A stretch of DNA of 34,555 nt, taken from NCBI GenBank assembly GCA_905236725.1, contig CAJOCT010000010.1:1-34555 (forward strand). The letters run 5' to 3'. Position 1 is the stretch's first letter. Every line of letters starts with the position of its first letter. Under the pieces are notes generated by a model that was not told the origin of the DNA, did no database searches, and worked only from the letters and a program-made list of their open reading frames with translations. Of the stretch, positions 33,556 through 34,555 are shown one piece after another. This stretch comes from an uncultured Selenomonadaceae bacterium (GTDB lineage Bacteria > Bacillota > Negativicutes > Selenomonadales > Selenomonadaceae). The position numbers and the translations under genes were made by a program.

Positions 33556-34555
33556 TTATTTTTCTGCAAAGGTAATTAAATTTTCTTGAGTGAGATTTTC
33601 AAAATTCTGCGTTTCAATTTTATAATCGACCGCGCTCAAATTATTTTTGACGATTGAATCGAGATTGTCCGCAGTGGCAAAATTACCTTCTGCGAAAAGT
33701 GCGGAAGTCGAACTGCCGTAAATTTTTGTGGAAGATTTGCCTTTCGAATCGATAATTGTAACAGGTTTACTTGCCGCGCCTCTTAAAGTAATTTTTCCCG
33801 ATCCGACCGTTATGATAACATTTGTGCCGCTTACAGAAGCTTTATAAGTGCCGCTCGTAATTTTCAAACTGTCGCCGGCTTTAAATCCGTAAACCAAATC
33901 ATTTCCGTCGCCCGAAGCATAAGTCACAACATTACTGCCACCATACAATTTTATTGTGTCATTACCCTTACCGCCCGTCAGTGTAACGGCACTGCCTTGT
34001 CTATTTGTAAGCCGGTCAGCACCTGCCCCGCTGAACATTGTGACCCTATCGCCGTAATAATTTGTAAGATTGTCCGAACTTTTGTCGCCCTGCAAGGTGA
34101 CATTATCACCGCTGTAATTGTATATATATCCGCTGTAATCGCTGCTTACTGTAATTTTGACATCATTGGCACTGTTGCTATGAACACCTGACTTAACAGA
34201 CCAGTCGTTGTAAGTTGAAATTTCTCCGGCAGAATTTTTTATAATGACTTTATCGTAATCGTCATCGACGGCATCTTTGAGAGTGATTTTTTGTTTGCCG
34301 ACGGTGATAATAAAATCAGAACCGCTTTTTGTCGTTGAATAAGCTCCCTTGGTATTATGGAGCGTATCATTTGAATCAAAGCCGAAAATAGTATCGTTGC
34401 CGTTACCCGACGCATATTGAATCAAATTATTTTTTGAATCGCCGTGAGAGCTGAGGGAAACAATATCACTACCCGCACCGCCGTTAATCGTGGCGTAATC
34501 GGCGTATCCTGAAATCGTATCATTTCCCTTGCCGCCGAAAACATAAACATCAGTA
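33556..34555 (-). CDS. RTX / hemolysin-type calcium-binding repeat protein, C-terminal part (partial at right edge)
   Basis: The frame is open to the last base, so the gene starts outside the window; about 332 residues are visible. RTX-like motifs are GGKGNDTISGY (just inside the edge), GGAGSDIV, GNGNDTIFGF, GAGADRLTN, GGKGNDTIK and GDGNDLVYGF. Two copies of a ~70-residue module are visible, each a GNDxxxGF motif, a VGxxKITL strand and an I(I)xxxxG ending; the left-edge RTX protein ends with the same module. The final ~60 residues (SALFAEGNFATADNL to the end) contain acidic and amphipathic segments that could be the secretion signal. Presumably exported by a type I system and calcium-binding. 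Function unknown. Confidence 0.82.
   Translation of the reverse strand, partial: TDVYVFGGKGNDTISGYADYATINGGAGSDIVSLSSHGDSKNNLIQYASGNGNDTIFGFDSNDTLHNTKGAYSTTKSGSDFIITVGKQKITLKDAVDDDYDKVIIKNSAGEISTYNDWSVKSGVHSNSANDVKITVSSDYSGYIYNYSGDNVTLQGDKSSDNLTNYYGDRVTMFSGAGADRLTNRQGSAVTLTGGKGNDTIKLYGGSNVVTYASGDGNDLVYGFKAGDSLKITSGTYKASVSGTNVIITVGSGKITLRGAASKPVTIIDSKGKSSTKIYGSSTSALFAEGNFATADNLDSIVKNNLSAVDYKIETQNFENLTQENLITFAEK

Overview
The window looks like chromosomal DNA of a moderately AT-rich diderm Firmicute, most likely Negativicutes (Selenomonadales). The grounds are RTX-type surface or secreted repeat proteins, lipoproteins and signal peptides beside Firmicutes-like housekeeping genes, many TTG/GTG starts behind strong Shine-Dalgarno sites, and G/A-rich intergenic DNA. 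No rRNA or tRNA is visible, so the lineage is an inference.

Layout. 1-711: 3' end of an RTX protein gene. 817-2462: YczE-type membrane protein and aldose 1-epimerase, translationally coupled. 2602-5382: a chemoreceptor and an orphan lipid-anchored sugar-binding protein, then an unrecognised gene (5463-6530). 6633-9896: gyrA and a Cof-type HAD phosphatase. 9984-11697: divergent aroF (DAHP synthase) and ilvN. 11753-13560 (minus): rph-rdgB-yfcE. 13690-16304: a secreted alpha/beta hydrolase and a cyclophilin-like lipoprotein, divergent from a LysR regulator. 16285-17755 (minus): DUF3298-type secreted protein and an AmrS-like radical SAM enzyme. 18079-26834 (minus): the F1Fo ATP synthase operon behind queE, order I-B-E-F-H-x-A-G-y-D-C, where x is a secreted protein and y a four-helix-bundle (S23/IVP) protein. 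26926-28570: carA and bioY. 28565-33448 (minus): trpD-trpB-(MmeI-like fragment)-trpA and a glutamine-type ABC ATPase. 33556-34555 (minus): 3' part of a second RTX gene.

The housekeeping genes are ordinary; the unusual material lies between and inside them. (1) Degenerate 7- or 8-base tandem repeats begin at the stop codons of upstream genes at five operon junctions. One pair flanks the four-helix-bundle gene as inverted repeats, and a gene-less hairpin of the same units sits at atpE/atpF, which suggests a small mobile unit with loaded and empty forms. (2) A ~107-nt three-hairpin element occurs twice with compensatory substitutions in its stems. (3) The ATP synthase gamma subunit carries a ~70-residue insert with atypical codons. 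(4) A headless MmeI-type methyltransferase target-recognition/C-terminal fragment is fused by an ATGA overlap into the trp operon, which here lacks trpC and trpF.

Functionally the window joins aromatic/tryptophan synthesis (aroF, trpD, trpB, trpA), pyrimidine/arginine and branched-chain entry enzymes separated from their usual partners (carA, ilvN), RNA/nucleotide housekeeping (rph, rdgB), energy coupling (atp), and a possible sugar-sensing cluster (galM, MCP, binding protein).
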